Shown one piece after another: positions 6,467-13,644 of a stretch of DNA of 13,644 nt. The DNA is from Candidatus Neomicrothrix sp. UBA4742. GTDB taxonomy: Bacteria; Actinomycetota; Acidimicrobiia; Acidimicrobiales; Acidimicrobilacustridaceae. Each line of letters begins with the position of its first letter. Within the stretch, counting starts at the first letter, position 1. The notes beneath the pieces were generated by a model. The model ran no database searches. It saw nothing but the letters and a program-made list of their open reading frames with translations, and had not been told where the DNA came from. The stretch spans positions 1 to 13,644 of the forward strand of contig DHIQ01000177.1 of NCBI GenBank assembly GCA_002403895.1, in the 5' to 3' direction. Position numbers and translations under genes: made by a program.

Positions 6467-7582
6467 TCAGGTGATGGCCAGCATCCGGTCCAAGGCCACC
6501 TTGGCCCACACGGTGGTGTCGGGATCCACCGTGATGCGGTTCACCGTCCGCCCCGCCACCAGTTCCTCGAGCACCCAGGCCAGATGAGCGGCATCGATGC
6601 GGAACATGGTGGAGCACGGGCAGATCAGAGGATCAAGCGACACAATCGTCTTGTCCGGGGTTTCGGCCGCGAGCCGCTGCACCAGATGGATTTCGGTGGC
6701 GATGGCGATGGTGGACCCTGCGGGGGCCGCGTCGACGGCCCGTACGATGAAGTCGGTGGAGCCCACTTGGTCTGCCACTGCGCACAGCTCATGGCTGCAC
6801 TCGGGGTGGGCGATGACGATCCCATCGGGATGCTCGGCTCGGAAGGCCTCGACATGGCTGGGCAGGAACCGCTGGTGGACCGAGCAATGACCCTTCCACA
6901 GTAGGAAGGTGGTGTCCTTGGCCTCGACGTCGGTGAGCCCGCCCAGGTCGAGGCGGGGGTTCCACACCCGCATGTCGGCCTCGGTGAAGCCCATGGCGTA
7001 GCCGGTGTTGCGGCCGAGGTGCTGGTCAGGGAAGAACAGCACCTGACGCCCCCCGGCGCCACCGTCGGCCTCGGCCCGAAACGCCCAGTCGAGCACAGCC
7101 CGAGCATTGGTCGAGGTGCACACCGCCCCACCGTGCTCGCCGACGAAGGCCTTGAGCGCCGCCGACGAGTTCATGTAGGTGATGGGGACGAGCCGGTCTA
7201 GGTCGGTGGCCCGGCCCAACTCTTCCCAGGCCTCTTCGACCTGGTCGATGTCGGCCATGTCGGCCATCGAGCAACCGGCGTTCAGGTCGGGGAGCAGCAC
7301 GTGTTGATGGTCGCCGGTCAGGATGTCGGCCGATTCGGCCATGAAGTGCACCCCGCAGAAGACGATCGAGGTGGCCTCCGGGTGCTCCTGGGCCAGCACC
7401 GACAGGCGGAACGAATCGCCGCGGGCGTCGGCCCAGCGCATGACCTCGTCACGCTGGTAGTGATGGCCCAGGATGAACACCGAATCACCCAGAGTGGTGC
7501 GGGCGTCGCCGATCCACCCTTCGAGCTCGGCGGTGGATGCGTGGGTGTACCGCTCGGGGAGCGGGGCTTGGAGCCGCAACAT
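6467..7582 (-). CDS. nadA: Quinolinate synthase NadA
   Basis: A 371-residue cytosolic enzyme that condenses iminoaspartate with dihydroxyacetone phosphate to quinolinate in de novo NAD synthesis, using an oxygen-sensitive 4Fe-4S cluster. Family signatures occur in order: FILGHHYQRDEVMRWADARGDS, SIVFCGVHFMAESADIL, NAGCSMADM (Cys104), HPECSHELC (Cys262 and Cys267) and ICPCSTMF (Cys321 and Cys323). The three Cys-containing blocks supply the cluster ligands. The frame stays open 67 codons upstream of the ATG at 7582, but that part lacks family features; the ATG directly precedes LRLQAPLPERY and has a GGAGG sequence 12 bases upstream. No nadB or nadC is nearby. It lies 213 bases after the membrane glycosyltransferase and 40 bases before the methyltransferase, all on the minus strand. 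Confidence 0.95.
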   Translation of the reverse strand: MLRLQAPLPERYTHASTAELEGWIGDARTTLGDSVFILGHHYQRDEVMRWADARGDSFRLSVLAQEHPEATSIVFCGVHFMAESADILTGDHQHVLLPDLNAGCSMADMADIDQVEEAWEELGRATDLDRLVPITYMNSSAALKAFVGEHGGAVCTSTNARAVLDWAFRAEADGGAGGRQVLFFPDQHLGRNTGYAMGFTEADMRVWNPRLDLGGLTDVEAKDTTFLLWKGHCSVHQRFLPSHVEAFRAEHPDGIVIAHPECSHELCAVADQVGSTDFIVRAVDAAPAGSTIAIATEIHLVQRLAAETPDKTIVSLDPLICPCSTMFRIDAAHLAWVLEELVAGRTVNRITVDPDTTVWAKVALDRMLAIT

Positions 7583-7591
7583 GATGTGGGT

Positions 7592-7612
7592 GAACCTCCA
7601 GTGAGGAGGCTC
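7592..7612 (-). promoter_or_regulatory. Hairpin sequestering the nadA ribosome-binding site
   Basis: On the minus strand GAGCCTCC (7612-7605) pairs with GGAGGTTC (7599-7592) across a TCACT loop: eight pairs, one of them G-U. The only nadA Shine-Dalgarno, GGAGG (7599-7595), lies entirely within the stem, so the folded RNA should block ribosome binding. The spacing from GGAGG to the ATG is a long 12 bases. This could be the expression platform of a regulated leader, or simply a low-efficiency site. Confidence 0.5.
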
Positions 7613-7632
7613 CGATGTGACCGGTGGGGACA

Positions 7633-7693
7633 GCCTGGTCGCCACGCCACGGGGATGTCGGTCTCGGAGCCGATATGTCGCCGGAAACCAGGC
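7633..7693 (-). repeat. Long-range inverted repeat in the nadA leader
   Basis: GCCTGGT at 7687-7693 (read on the minus strand) and ACCAGGC at 7633-7639 form a perfect seven-base inverted repeat around 47 bases. The interior holds two spaced copies of CGACAT. In RNA this could be a closing stem of a larger fold upstream of the hairpin that covers the nadA ribosome-binding site. Seven pairs over this distance could arise by chance in GC-rich DNA. Confidence 0.3.
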
Positions 7694-7707
7694 CGGCGGT
7701 AGTTCGG

Positions 7708-7713
7708 AGTGTA
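7708..7713 (-). promoter_or_regulatory. TACACT -10 box, candidate nadA promoter
   Basis: TACACT on the minus strand matches TAnnnT with the last two bases of TATAAT changed to C and T in the usual way. The expected start would be near 7701, giving a leader of about 119 bases before the nadA ATG. No good -35 box is seen at 16-18 bases. Confidence 0.35.
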
Positions 7714-7795
7714 GGGCGAATCGATCGCGTTTCGCCGCGTTTCCGATTCCTGACCCGACCGCGGGGCCGGCCAGGCTCGGCATCGGCGGTGCGGG

Positions 7796-9325
7796 TCAGT
7801 CGCCGGAGCGCTCGAGGCGGTGGACGATCTCGGCTGCCGACAGCATCTGGGGCGGGTTGTTGGCGGTGGCGAGGTGGGCAAGACCCGGCGACACCACCGA
7901 CGCGCAGAAGTCGAACGAGGCGTCGCCCGGGTCACACGAGCCCAAGACGAGCACGAGCTCGTCGGGATGGTCGGCAGCGAGGGCGCGCAGCTGGTCGAGG
8001 GTGGTCACCGCGACCGGAGAGCGGCCGGTGTTGTAGGCGATCCAGGCGTCGGGCCGGTAGGGCTGGCCGATGTAGGGGAGCGACGACTGGTCGGCGGGGA
8101 AGGAGGTGTCGGCCACCAGGTCAGCGGCGCGCTGGCCATCGGCGATGTAATCGGCCGCCCGGTTGGGCGGCACCAGGTTGAAGAGGCAGACGCCGGTCAC
8201 CAACACGGCGATGGCGCCAACGGCGCGGCGGGATTCGCCCGACTCCCGGGGACCGCTCAGCTCCCGGGCGAGCAGGTGGAGGAGGTACCCCCAACCGATG
8301 GCGGCAGGGAACACCGCCCAGTAGTTCCAGTACTGGTGGCCCGCGGCCGCTTGGCGGAAGATCAGGGCGTAGACGCCGACCGAAGCGAGGGCCAGGGCGG
8401 CCAGGGGACGCACCCGCTGGTCGCGCAAGGCCACCACGCACCCCACCAGCCCGACGATGGAGAGCCCCAACAGGTTGAACAGCCAAGGCACCTGGAACGA
8501 GATCATGTCGCCCAGGCCCACCCCGCTCGAGGTCCCCGAACGTCCGCCGAACTTGGTGGCCAGCGTGTGGAAATCGCCGTAGACCCACCACGACCAGGTG
8601 AGCGACAGGCCCACGCCGAGGCCGGCGCCGACCAGGAAGGGTACGGCCGAGCGCAGCGAGCTTCGGCCACCCGGCTTTGATCGGCGCTGCACGGATCGGG
8701 CCAGCAGGGAGAGGCCGCACAGCCCGGTGAGAACCGCGGCCTGCCACCCGGCCAGGCCGGCCAGCATGCCGGCCAACACGATCCAGCCGAGGGCAACCGG
8801 GTGGTCGTCGCGCCAAGACCGATACCACAGGCCGGCGACGACCAACCCGAAGGGCAGGCACACCACTGGCGTGTCCAGCATCGGGCCGTACACAAGGATC
8901 ATTGGGGTGAGCCCCACCGCCGCCACCGCCCCGGCCGCGGCCGCCGGGTCGAAGCCCGCCCGGCGTCCCAGCCCGTAGAGCAACGCCAAGGCCACGACGG
9001 TGGCGATCCAGGCGGGCGCCCGGTCCGACCAGGGGTGATCCCCGGCGACGGCCTGGGCCACTGCGGTCGCCACGACGATGGTCGGGGGGTGGGTGGCATA
9101 GCGGCTGTCGTCCTGCCGGCGACCTCCGAGATGCGATTCCAGCGGTCCGAGGTCGCGCAGGGCGCGGGCGTTCGTCGACCACACCGCGGCGTTGATGCCC
9201 TCGTCGGAGTCACCGAAGCGAGCGGTTATGCGCCCCGCCGCCAGGACCAGGAACGCCGCCGCGGTCAGTGCCACCACCACAAGGGCGACAACCTCACCGC
9301 GGGAGCGGGCCGCCCGGGTCTCCAT
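7796..9325 (-). CDS. Polytopic GT-C membrane glycosyltransferase (ArnT/PMT-like)
   Basis: A 509-residue integral membrane protein. A first transmembrane helix at about residues 11-33 is followed by an extracytoplasmic loop with FGDSDEGINAAVWS (Asp39, Asp41, Glu42). The acidic residues after helix one are the hallmark of GT-C enzymes that use polyprenyl-phosphate sugars. THPPTIVV, also typical of the ArnT/GT39/GT83 group, comes next. About ten hydrophobic helices follow, then a soluble extracytoplasmic C-terminal domain from roughly residue 400, ending in LERSGD. It would move a sugar from a lipid carrier to a lipid or protein on the outer face of the membrane; the substrate is unknown. I chose the ATG at 9325 rather than an in-frame ATG at 9415 because the longer form would overlap uvrC and would add a non-conserved, non-hydrophobic stretch. 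A TAGGGT box seven bases upstream suits a leaderless start. Confidence 0.82.
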   Translation of the reverse strand: METRAARSRGEVVALVVVALTAAAFLVLAAGRITARFGDSDEGINAAVWSTNARALRDLGPLESHLGGRRQDDSRYATHPPTIVVATAVAQAVAGDHPWSDRAPAWIATVVALALLYGLGRRAGFDPAAAAGAVAAVGLTPMILVYGPMLDTPVVCLPFGLVVAGLWYRSWRDDHPVALGWIVLAGMLAGLAGWQAAVLTGLCGLSLLARSVQRRSKPGGRSSLRSAVPFLVGAGLGVGLSLTWSWWVYGDFHTLATKFGGRSGTSSGVGLGDMISFQVPWLFNLLGLSIVGLVGCVVALRDQRVRPLAALALASVGVYALIFRQAAAGHQYWNYWAVFPAAIGWGYLLHLLARELSGPRESGESRRAVGAIAVLVTGVCLFNLVPPNRAADYIADGQRAADLVADTSFPADQSSLPYIGQPYRPDAWIAYNTGRSPVAVTTLDQLRALAADHPDELVLVLGSCDPGDASFDFCASVVSPGLAHLATANNPPQMLSAAEIVHRLERSGD

Positions 9326-9332
9326 GGGCGGC

Positions 9333-9338
9333 ACCCTA
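9333..9338 (-). promoter_or_regulatory. TAGGGT -10 box, leaderless-type promoter of the membrane glycosyltransferase
   Basis: On the minus strand TAGGGT is followed by GCCGCCC and then the ATG at 9325, a seven-base spacing that places the transcription start at the start codon. No Shine-Dalgarno is present. Confidence 0.45.
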
Positions 9339-9374
9339 CCGGCGGCGGTGTGCACGATCGGGGTTCCCATCCGC

Positions 9375-9380
9375 CAAGAT
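9375..9380 (+). promoter_or_regulatory. CAAGAT -10 box, leaderless-type promoter of uvrC
   Basis: CAAGAT keeps the A at position 2 and T at position 6 of the -10 consensus and lies six bases before the GTG at 9387. No Shine-Dalgarno is found upstream. It is weaker than the other boxes because the first T is missing. Confidence 0.35.
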
Positions 9381-9386
9381 GGGCAG

Positions 9387-11279
9387 GTGATCCAACGACC
9401 GCCGGCAGGCACCATTCCCGATGCCCCCGGCAGTTACCAGTTCAAGGACGCTGAGGGTCGGGTCATCTACGTGGGCAAGGCCAAGAGCCTTCGGTCCCGA
9501 CTGTCGAACTACTTCCAGAATCCGAGGAACCTGCAGCCCCGCACCGCCCAGATGGTGGCCACCGCGGAGACGGTGGAGTGGATCCAGGTCCGCAACGACG
9601 TCGAAGCACTGATGCTCGAGTACAGCCTCATCAAGCAGCATCAGCCGCGCTTCAACATCCGCCTGCGGGACGACAAGACCTATCCCTTCCTGGCGGTCAC
9701 TGTCGACGACGAATGGCCTCGGGCCATGGTCATGCGGGGCTCCAAGCGCAAGGGTGTGCGCTACTTCGGCCCCTATGCCCACGCCTACGCCATCCGCGAG
9801 ACCCTCGATCTGCTGCTGCGCACCTTCCCCATCCGCACCTGCTCGGACAACAAGCTGGCCCGTCACCAGAAGCTCGGCCGACCCTGCCTCTTGTTCCACA
9901 TCGAGAAGTGCTCGGGGCCGTGCGTCGGGGAGATCGACGCCGCCGCCTACCGGGAGCTGGTGCAGGAGCTGCTCGACTTCCTCGACGGCGACACCGACGC
10001 CATCGTGGCCCGGCTGGAGGGTCGTATGCGGGACGCGGCCGACGAGCTCGAGTTCGAGCTGGCGGCCCGCCTGCGTGACCGGCTGGAGTCGGTGCGCAAA
10101 GCGATCGCCAAGCAGCAGATGGTGGTGGACAACTCCGAGGATCTGGATGTGATCGGCATCGCCGAGGACGACCTGGAGGCGGCGGTGCAGGTCTTCTTCG
10201 TGCGCCGCGGCCGGGTGGTGGGTCGCAAGGGGTTCGTGGTCGACAAGGTCGAGGACCTCGTCCCCGGCGAGCTCGTCGATTCCATCCTCGAGGGGCTTTA
10301 CTACGATCGCCCGCCCTTGGGGGTGCCCAAACAAGTACTGGTGCCGGTCGAGTCGGCCGACACCGATCTGTACGAACGGTGGCTGGGAGAACAACGCGAA
10401 GCGAAGGTCATTATCCGGGTGCCGCAGCGGGGGGACAAGCGGGCGCTCATGGAGACCGTGACTCGCAACGCGGCCGAGGAGTTGAACCGGCATCGATTGC
10501 GGAGGGCGTCGGACTACAACAGCCGGGCCCGGGCCCTCAACGAGCTGCAGGAGGCGCTCGGCTTGCCCGAGGCTCCGCTGCGGATCGAGTGCTACGACAT
10601 GAGCCACATCCAGGGCAGCGACTACGTGGGCTCGATGGTGGTCTTGGAGGACGGGATACCCAAGAAGAGCGAGTATCGACGATTCAAGATCCGAGAGGTG
10701 GACGGCAACGACGACTTCGCCGCCATGGAGGAGGTGCTGACCCGACGACTCACCAACTACTTGGAGCAGCGGGGGCGACCGGTGAGCGAGCGCAGCGGGC
10801 GCTTCGCCTACCCGCCGCAGTTGTTGTTGGTGGACGGCGGCAAAGGCCAGCTCAGCGTGGCCGAGCGGGTGCTCGACGAGCTGGGACTCACCGAGGAGAT
10901 CCCGATCGCCTCACTGGCCAAGCGGTTCGAGGAGGTCTACCTGCCGGGCCAGAGCGACCCGGTCCGCATCCCTCGACAGAGCGAAGCGTTGTTCCTCTTG
11001 CAACGGATCCGCGACGAGGCGCACCGCTTCGCCATCGCCTACCACCGGCAGCTCCGAGGCAAGCGCATGACGACGTCGGTGCTCGACGGTGTGAGCGGGC
11101 TCGGTCCGACCCGCAAGAAGCGCCTGGTCAAGGAGCTGGGCGGGGTCGGCGCGGTCAAGCAGGCCGGCCTCGACGAGCTCAAGGGGCTGCCCTGGCTACC
11201 CGATGCGGTGGCCGAAGCCGTCTACGTCAAGATTCACGGCCCCGTGGGCTGGGGCGGTGGCTCTGACGATCATCGGTAG
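9387..11279 (+). CDS. uvrC: Excinuclease ABC subunit UvrC
   Basis: A 630-residue nucleotide-excision-repair nuclease that makes both incisions around a UvrAB-bound lesion. The GIY-YIG domain opens with PGSY at residues 14-17 and YVGKA at 28-32 and makes the 3' cut. A UVR motif (around residues 205-240, LEFELAARLRDRL) contacts UvrB. The RNase-H-like domain makes the 5' cut and shows ECYDMSHIQG (Asp404), LLVDGGKGQL (Asp483) and DEAHRF (His546), the expected D-D-H set. The C-terminal end carries tandem helix-hairpin-helix elements (VSGLGPTRKKRLVKELGG and GLPWLPDAVAEAVY). The frame is open far upstream, but the GTG at 9387 directly precedes IQRPPAGTIPDAPGSY, where the family begins. It diverges from the membrane glycosyltransferase gene over 61 bases and is followed after 10 bases by the methyltransferase gene. 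Confidence 0.96.
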   Translation: MIQRPPAGTIPDAPGSYQFKDAEGRVIYVGKAKSLRSRLSNYFQNPRNLQPRTAQMVATAETVEWIQVRNDVEALMLEYSLIKQHQPRFNIRLRDDKTYPFLAVTVDDEWPRAMVMRGSKRKGVRYFGPYAHAYAIRETLDLLLRTFPIRTCSDNKLARHQKLGRPCLLFHIEKCSGPCVGEIDAAAYRELVQELLDFLDGDTDAIVARLEGRMRDAADELEFELAARLRDRLESVRKAIAKQQMVVDNSEDLDVIGIAEDDLEAAVQVFFVRRGRVVGRKGFVVDKVEDLVPGELVDSILEGLYYDRPPLGVPKQVLVPVESADTDLYERWLGEQREAKVIIRVPQRGDKRALMETVTRNAAEELNRHRLRRASDYNSRARALNELQEALGLPEAPLRIECYDMSHIQGSDYVGSMVVLEDGIPKKSEYRRFKIREVDGNDDFAAMEEVLTRRLTNYLEQRGRPVSERSGRFAYPPQLLLVDGGKGQLSVAERVLDELGLTEEIPIASLAKRFEEVYLPGQSDPVRIPRQSEALFLLQRIRDEAHRFAIAYHRQLRGKRMTTSVLDGVSGLGPTRKKRLVKELGGVGAVKQAGLDELKGLPWLPDAVAEAVYVKIHGPVGWGGGSDDHR

Positions 11280-11282
11280 TGT
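11277..11282 (+). promoter_or_regulatory. TAGTGT -10 box overlapping the uvrC stop codon
   Basis: TAGTGT begins with the TAG stop codon of uvrC and is followed by seven bases and the GTG at 11290. The pattern and spacing equal those of the other leaderless-type promoters here. A GGGAG at 11284-11288 sits only one base from the GTG, too close to act as a Shine-Dalgarno. Confidence 0.4.
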
Positions 11283-11289
11283 CGGGAGC

Positions 11290-12030
11290 GTGCCGCCCAC
11301 TGACGAGGTCGACCCCGATCTGTGGGAAGCACATGCGGGCTGGTGGCAGCGGGAGTTCACCGAGGGTGTGGACCCGGAGTACACCGAGCAGATCCTGCCG
11401 CTGGCCGACAAGTGGCTGGCGGGTCGGTCCCGGGTGCTCGACGTGGGGACGGGGGAAGGGCAGTTGGCCCGCCGCCTGGCCGCCGCGGGGGCAACGGTCA
11501 TGGGTATCGATCCCACCGAGGCGCAGATCGTGGAGGCGGCCCGCCGGGGCGGCGGCCCCGCCTATGCCCGCGCCGGCGCCGCCACCTTGCCATTTGCTGA
11601 CGGTTCGTTCGACGCCGCCGTGGCCTGCCTGGTGTTCGAGCACATCGACGATGTCGACGGCGCCATTGGTGAGGTGGCCCGGGTGCTGGCCACCGGTGGG
11701 CGCTTCGTGTTCTTCCTGAACCACCCGCTGTTGCAGACCCCCGGCAGCGGGTGGATCGACGACCAGATCCTCGACCCCCCCGAGCAGTACTGGCGCATCG
11801 GGCCGTACCTGCTGGAGGCATCCACCATCGAACAGGTGGAGAAGGGGGTGTTCATCCGCTTCGTGCACCGCCCCCTGAGCCGGTACGTGAACGCGTTGGC
11901 CGACGCCGGCCTGACGCTGGAGCGGATGATCGAGCCGGCGCCGCCCCCGGGGTTCCTGGCCCGGGCCGAGGAGTACACCGAGGCGGCCACCGTGCCTCGG
12001 CTGCTGGTGCTGGTCGCCCGCCGGGCCTAG
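11290..12030 (+). CDS. Class I SAM-dependent methyltransferase
   Basis: A 246-residue soluble protein with a methyltransferase type 11 fold. The SAM-binding loop is VLDVGTGEG at residues 49-57, the ribose-binding acid is in VMGIDPTEAQ, and ATLPFADGSFDAAV plus LVFEHIDDV and EVARVLATGGRFVFF complete motifs II-IV. The C-terminal half (NHPLLQTPGSGWIDD and the FIRFVHRPLSRYVNAL segment) resembles small-molecule or quinone-type methyltransferases, but I cannot name the acceptor. The GTG at 11290 was chosen because it lies just downstream of the uvrC stop and begins before the conserved WEAHAGWWQREF segment. The same frame is open back into uvrC, where a start would mean a long unsupported overlap. 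It sits between uvrC and rapZ and appears to have its own leaderless promoter. Confidence 0.82.
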   Translation: MPPTDEVDPDLWEAHAGWWQREFTEGVDPEYTEQILPLADKWLAGRSRVLDVGTGEGQLARRLAAAGATVMGIDPTEAQIVEAARRGGGPAYARAGAATLPFADGSFDAAVACLVFEHIDDVDGAIGEVARVLATGGRFVFFLNHPLLQTPGSGWIDDQILDPPEQYWRIGPYLLEASTIEQVEKGVFIRFVHRPLSRYVNALADAGLTLERMIEPAPPPGFLARAEEYTEAATVPRLLVLVARRA

Positions 12031-12062
12031 ATCGGTCGCACGGCGACCGCGCGAACCCTGGG

Positions 12063-12068
12063 TAGCCT
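12063..12068 (+). promoter_or_regulatory. TAGCCT -10 box, leaderless-type promoter of rapZ
   Basis: TAGCCT is followed by six bases (GAGCGG) and the GTG at 12075. It fits TAnnnT-N6-GTG exactly, and no Shine-Dalgarno is present in the 44-base gap after the methyltransferase gene. Confidence 0.48.
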
Positions 12069-12074
12069 GAGCGG

Positions 12075-12926
12075 GTGAACGAGTTCATCGTGATCACTGG
12101 ATTGTCCGGGGCGGGCCGATCGCAAGCGGCAGACATCCTCGAGGATCTCGGCTGGTTCGTCATCGACAACCTGCCTCCCGCGCTGATCCCGAAGGTGTCC
12201 GAGCTGGCCAGCTCGCCCGGCTCCGACATTTCTCGCGTCGTCCTTGTCGTCGGGACCGGCCGCTACCACGATGAGGTCCTCCCCGCCCTCGCGTCACTCG
12301 AGCACCCGGGCACCCGCATGCGTATCGTCTTCTTCGAGGCCTCCACCGACGTGTTGGTCCGCCGCTACGAGAGCACTCGCCGCCGCCATCCGCTGGCCGG
12401 TGACCGCAGCCTGGCCGAGGCCATCGAGGCGGAACGGGAGCTGCTCCAGCCGGTGAAGGAGCAGGCGGATGTCGTCGTCGACACCTCCGACTTCAACGTG
12501 CACCAGCTGCGCGACCGGGTGCTGGACCTGTTCGCCGACGAGCACCCCGAGGTCGGCATGCAGACCACGGTGACCTCGTTCGGCTACAAGCACGGCCTCC
12601 CTCTCGACACGGACCTGGTCATCGACTGCCGCTTCCTCCCCAACCCCCATTGGGTCGAGGAGCTTCGCCCTCTCACGGGCCTCGACGAACCGGTGCGCCG
12701 CTATGTCCTCGACCAGGAGATCTCCGGTGCCTTCCTCGACGAGCTGACGTCGCTGCTCGAACTGCTCCTGCCCGCCTACGTGAACGAGGGCAAAAGCTAC
12801 CTCACGCTCGCGTTGGGTTGCACGGGGGGTCACCACCGCTCCGTGGCCATCGCCGAGGAGATCGCCGCCCGCCTGCGCGATCGGGGTTTCGAACCGAAGG
12901 TCAGCCATCGAGACATCGCCCGCTGA
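12075..12926 (+). CDS. rapZ: RapZ/YvcJ family nucleotide-binding protein
   Basis: A 283-residue P-loop protein, the usual length for the family. The Walker A motif is GLSGAGRS at residues 9-16, DLGWFVIDNLPPALIPK follows as the family signature, VVDTSDFNVHQLRDRV ends the N-terminal kinase-like domain, and the C-terminal domain contains SFGYKHGLPLDTDLVIDCRFLPNPHW and GCTGGHHRS (248-256). In Escherichia coli RapZ controls glucosamine-6-phosphate synthase through small RNAs and a cell-envelope precursor signal; in Gram-positive bacteria YvcJ hydrolyses nucleotides and its role is less clear. Arg15 replaces the usual P-loop lysine, a substitution I believe is common in actinobacterial members. The GTG start lies just upstream of the first strand. 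The usual downstream partners yvcK and whiA are not here; gap follows after 101 bases. Confidence 0.94.
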   Translation: MNEFIVITGLSGAGRSQAADILEDLGWFVIDNLPPALIPKVSELASSPGSDISRVVLVVGTGRYHDEVLPALASLEHPGTRMRIVFFEASTDVLVRRYESTRRRHPLAGDRSLAEAIEAERELLQPVKEQADVVVDTSDFNVHQLRDRVLDLFADEHPEVGMQTTVTSFGYKHGLPLDTDLVIDCRFLPNPHWVEELRPLTGLDEPVRRYVLDQEISGAFLDELTSLLELLLPAYVNEGKSYLTLALGCTGGHHRSVAIAEEIAARLRDRGFEPKVSHRDIAR

Positions 12927-12935
12927 GGGTGCGGA

Positions 12936-12949
12936 CTGGCAGCCGCCAG
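12936..12949 (+). terminator. Small hairpin after rapZ, weak terminator candidate
   Basis: CTGGC and GCCAG form a perfect five-base-pair stem around AGCC ten bases after the rapZ stop. No T-run follows directly; the only one (TTTTT) begins about 44 bases later. It may weaken read-through into gap but is not a strong intrinsic terminator. Confidence 0.25.
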
Positions 12950-12967
12950 CCGGACATGATCGGATAA

Positions 12968-13644
<677 letters not shown>

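Noticed and set aside
7583-7713. Known NAD+-I (nadA motif) riboswitch
   Set aside because: The leader is structured, but I could not recognise the conserved core, and that class is known from Acidobacteriota. I reported it only as an uncharacterised leader.
7583-7783. N-terminal extension of nadA to an ATG at 7783
   Set aside because: The added 67 residues have no NadA features and would erase the Shine-Dalgarno as a start signal. I prefer the ATG at 7582, although extension cannot be fully excluded.
9326-9415. Longer membrane-glycosyltransferase protein starting at 9415
   Set aside because: It would overlap the uvrC start, the extra residues are not conserved in type, and the ATG at 9325 has a well-placed -10 box.
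12075-12926. RapZ inactivated by loss of the P-loop lysine (Arg15)
   Set aside because: Arg at this place appears common in actinobacterial RapZ/YvcJ proteins to my knowledge, and the rest of the protein is intact, so this is not evidence of decay.

Overview
The window is GC-rich, tightly packed DNA that reads as a chromosomal segment of a high-GC Gram-positive bacterium. The uvrC / rapZ / gap gene order points to Actinomycetota, as do GTG and TTG starts and TAnnnT -10 boxes placed 6-7 bases before start codons. A deep-branching lineage such as Acidimicrobiia is possible, but I cannot prove it from the sequence.

Left part (1-6426): a nucleotide-sugar and cell-surface polysaccharide locus. 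A truncated glycosyltransferase and a nucleotide-sugar dehydrogenase run leftward. Divergent from them, a promoter at 1383-1411 drives an overlapping operon: a Nudix hydrolase, an extended SDR epimerase/dehydratase and a UDP-glucose-6-dehydrogenase-like enzyme. After 90 bases comes a clear GDP-mannose 3,5-epimerase with all four catalytic positions of the plant enzyme. A class I methyltransferase of a type common in polysaccharide loci converges on it. Together these genes would make activated acidic and L-configured sugars for a glycan that lies mostly outside the window.

Middle (6467-9325), minus strand: nadA (quinolinate synthase), preceded by a 213-base leader with a hairpin that buries its Shine-Dalgarno sequence, and a polytopic GT-C/ArnT-type membrane glycosyltransferase.

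Right part (9387-13644), plus strand: uvrC, a small SAM methyltransferase, rapZ and the 5' part of gap. The yvcK and whiA genes that usually sit between rapZ and gap in Gram-positive bacteria are absent from this interval.

No tRNA, rRNA, CRISPR array, insertion sequence or attachment site was seen. The longest stretch without a gene is the 213-base nadA leader. The most rewarding points are the bacterial GDP-mannose 3,5-epimerase with its GME-like paralogue, the run of leaderless-type promoters, the nadA leader, and the missing yvcK-whiA pair.
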